Source: Actinosomnolentus pattersoniae (SeqCode) (GTDB lineage Bacteria > Actinomycetota > UBA4738). Taken from it: DNA of 14,197 nt. The notes under the pieces are model-generated. The model did no database searches. It was given only the letters and a program-made list of their open reading frames with translations, and was not told where the DNA came from. The first letter of the stretch is position 1; every line of letters begins with the position of its first letter. Below, in pieces: positions 12,956-14,197 of the stretch. The stretch lies in contig JACDCJ010000022.1 in the NCBI GenBank assembly GCA_013817655.1, positions 1-14,197 of the forward strand. The letters are read 5' to 3'. The position numbers and the translations under genes were made by a program.

Positions 12956-14124
12956 TCCCCGGAGAGGGCGCCGAGACGAAGCTTTCCCGTCGCGGTCCTG
13001 GGAATGCCCTGGACCAGCGAGACCATCCGGGGCTGGCCGATGCCTCGGAGCCGCGGGCGGCAGAGCCTTCGCGCGTCCGCGACCGACAACGGCCGGTCCG
13101 GGCGGGGCACGATCAGAAGGTCGAAGCCCTCACCGCGCAGCCGGTCCCTCGCCGGGATGCAGGCGAGGTCCTTGCAGGGAATGACGGCTCGGAGCAGGTC
13201 CTCCACTCTGTCGAGGTAGACGCGCCGGCCGTTCACCTTCACCAGAAGCGAGTCGCGGCCCTCGAACACGAACCGCCGGTCGTCGAGGAGGCGGACCGAG
13301 TCGTCCATATCCCACTCGTCGAGCCGAACGCCGCCCTCGTCGAAGGCGAGCCGCGGGCCCCGGAGGCGAAGGCCACCCTCCTGGCCCATCGCCGGACGCA
13401 CGACGTCGACGTCGGGAGCGAGGTCCCATGGGTCGGCGTCGCTCCCGGAATTCGCGCGCGAGGCGACGAGGCCGGTCTCGGTGGAGCCGAAGAGCTCTAC
13501 CAGGCGCAGGTCGGTGACGCGCTTCGCCATCAGGGACCGGCCCGCGGCGGGCAGGACGGCGGTGCTGTGGACGACGGTGACGGACTCGTAGGAGGCGAGG
13601 CCACGGGCCTGACGGTTCAGTCGCATCAACGCCGACGGGACGGTTACGAACAGGGGCCGGGAGACGTTCTCGAACCGCACGGGATGCTGCAGCGTCATCG
13701 GCCAGAATCGAACGTCGATCCCCTCCAGCATCGGCAGCACGAAAGAGAGGAGGAACCCGTACAGGTGGTGGGCGGGCGCGAAGGTGATCACCGCGTCCAC
13801 CGAGTCCGTCCTCAGGATGGTCCTCAGCAGGTCCACTTCGGCCCTCAGCTGCTCCCTGTCCCGTATCCAGGAGCGGGAGGCGCCCGTGTGGCCCGACGTG
13901 GCGAAACCGATCCGGCTCGGAAGCTTCTGTTCGAAGATCTCGTGCCGGAGGCCGTCGGCCTCCCGGCTCCACGCGAGCCGATACGGACGCGCGCTGACCG
14001 CATCCGTCTGCCGAACCGGCCGCATCGCCCCGCCTCCGGAAGTCGGCGGGTGGACGGGGTCGGCGACGAATAGCTGTTCGAGCAGCCAGCCCGCCGGTAC
14101 GGTGGGGAAGGGATCGGCGCCCAC
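12952..14124 (-). CDS. Short AMP-forming acyl ligase (acyl-ACP/acyl-CoA synthetase-like, ANL superfamily)
   Basis: The protein probably adenylates a carboxylic acid and transfers it to a thiol, perhaps on the adjacent carrier protein. ANL motifs are visible: phosphate loop TSGHTGASRSW (76-86), APAHHLYGFLLSFVLPML (116-133), LFGSTETG (211-218), FEGRDSLLVKVNGRRV (287-302), and the C-terminal PRTATGKL with the catalytic-type Lys381. It has 390 residues, short for the superfamily. An in-frame TAG 12 bases before the GTG start shows that the missing N-terminal portion is not simply upstream. The phosphate loop is unusual, with His in place of Ser/Thr and Arg84 where the usual Lys stands. The TSGxTG and HxxYG layout reminds me of acyl-ACP ligases in aryl-polyene clusters and of exosortase A-associated ligases. 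TAGGGT at 14139-14134 is a weak -10 candidate. It runs convergent to the ACP gene. Confidence 0.85.
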   Translation of the reverse strand: MGADPFPTVPAGWLLEQLFVADPVHPPTSGGGAMRPVRQTDAVSARPYRLAWSREADGLRHEIFEQKLPSRIGFATSGHTGASRSWIRDREQLRAEVDLLRTILRTDSVDAVITFAPAHHLYGFLLSFVLPMLEGIDVRFWPMTLQHPVRFENVSRPLFVTVPSALMRLNRQARGLASYESVTVVHSTAVLPAAGRSLMAKRVTDLRLVELFGSTETGLVASRANSGSDADPWDLAPDVDVVRPAMGQEGGLRLRGPRLAFDEGGVRLDEWDMDDSVRLLDDRRFVFEGRDSLLVKVNGRRVYLDRVEDLLRAVIPCKDLACIPARDRLRGEGFDLLIVPRPDRPLSVADARRLCRPRLRGIGQPRMVSLVQGIPRTATGKLRLGALSGD

Positions 14125-14177
14125 GGTCCTTCGACCCTACCGCTTCCGGCCCTCTTCCCGGTTCCTCGCACCCTGGA

Positions 14178-14197
14178 TATGCTGCCGGTCATGAGAG
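14178..14197 (+). promoter_or_regulatory. Candidate -10 box and start of a plus-strand gene at the edge
   Basis: TATGCT (14178-14183) is a good -10 hexamer of the TAnnnT type, and exactly seven bases later an ATG begins at 14191 and runs off the window. No Shine-Dalgarno sequence lies between them, which is the layout of a leaderless transcript. The -35 region is poor (TTCCCG at a 17-base spacing). Only ATG AGA G of the gene is visible, so the product cannot be named. Confidence 0.3.

Noticed and set aside
12956..13010. Terminator between the convergent ACP and ligase genes
   Set aside because: No GC hairpin with a T-tract could be found on either strand near the overlapping stops.
1..14197. 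CRISPR arrays, insertion sequences, tRNA genes
   Set aside because: No regularly spaced direct repeats, transposase-like frames with terminal inverted repeats, or cloverleaf with a CCA end were seen.

Overview
This is a GC-rich bacterial chromosome segment, most likely from an actinomycetal (Actinomycetota) lineage. The evidence is the MreB sequence (RDMAVDLGTANTLVYVRGRG, as I remember it from Streptomyces-type MreB), frequent GTG starts, ATGA/GTGA gene overlaps, and an arginine-rich RNase E/G-like N-terminus beyond the rod genes. The phylum is inferred from memory of these families, and I cannot place the organism more finely. I see no mobile element, CRISPR array, tRNA or rRNA.

Left half, minus strand (6364 down to 1): the rod-elongation (elongasome) operon mreB-mreC-mreD-mrdA(PBP2)-rodA, with gaps of 9 to 51 bases. 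It encodes the actin-like filament, its membrane partners, the transpeptidase and the SEDS glycosyltransferase of lateral wall synthesis. A 305-base gap with a weak terminator-like structure follows. Then comes the start of a further minus-strand gene (from GTG at 426) that runs off the left edge. Its arginine-rich low-complexity N-terminus looks like that of actinobacterial ribonuclease E/G.

Middle, plus strand (6556 to 11169): a type II fatty-acid-synthesis operon, fabD - biotinyl/lipoyl-like protein - fabH - fabG - acpP - fabF, divergent from mreB across a 191-base intergenic region. It supplies malonyl-ACP, the first condensation, ketoreduction and elongation. The dehydratase (FabZ) and enoyl reductase (FabI/FabK) are not in the window. 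The small biotinyl-like protein has lost the biotin-acceptor lysine.

Right part (11174 to 14124): an accessory acyl-handling module continues the operon. It holds two alpha/beta-hydrolase-fold proteins with non-serine nucleophile elbows (GIRLG and GACYG) and a second acyl carrier protein, facing a convergent, stop-overlapping short AMP-forming acyl ligase. This set strongly resembles the hydrolase/hydrolase/ACP/AMP-ligase set that accompanies exosortase A loci in Gram-negative bacteria, but here it sits behind a housekeeping fatty-acid operon with no exosortase gene in view. It is the most interesting candidate for an undescribed system in this window. At the right edge a probable new plus-strand gene begins at 14191.
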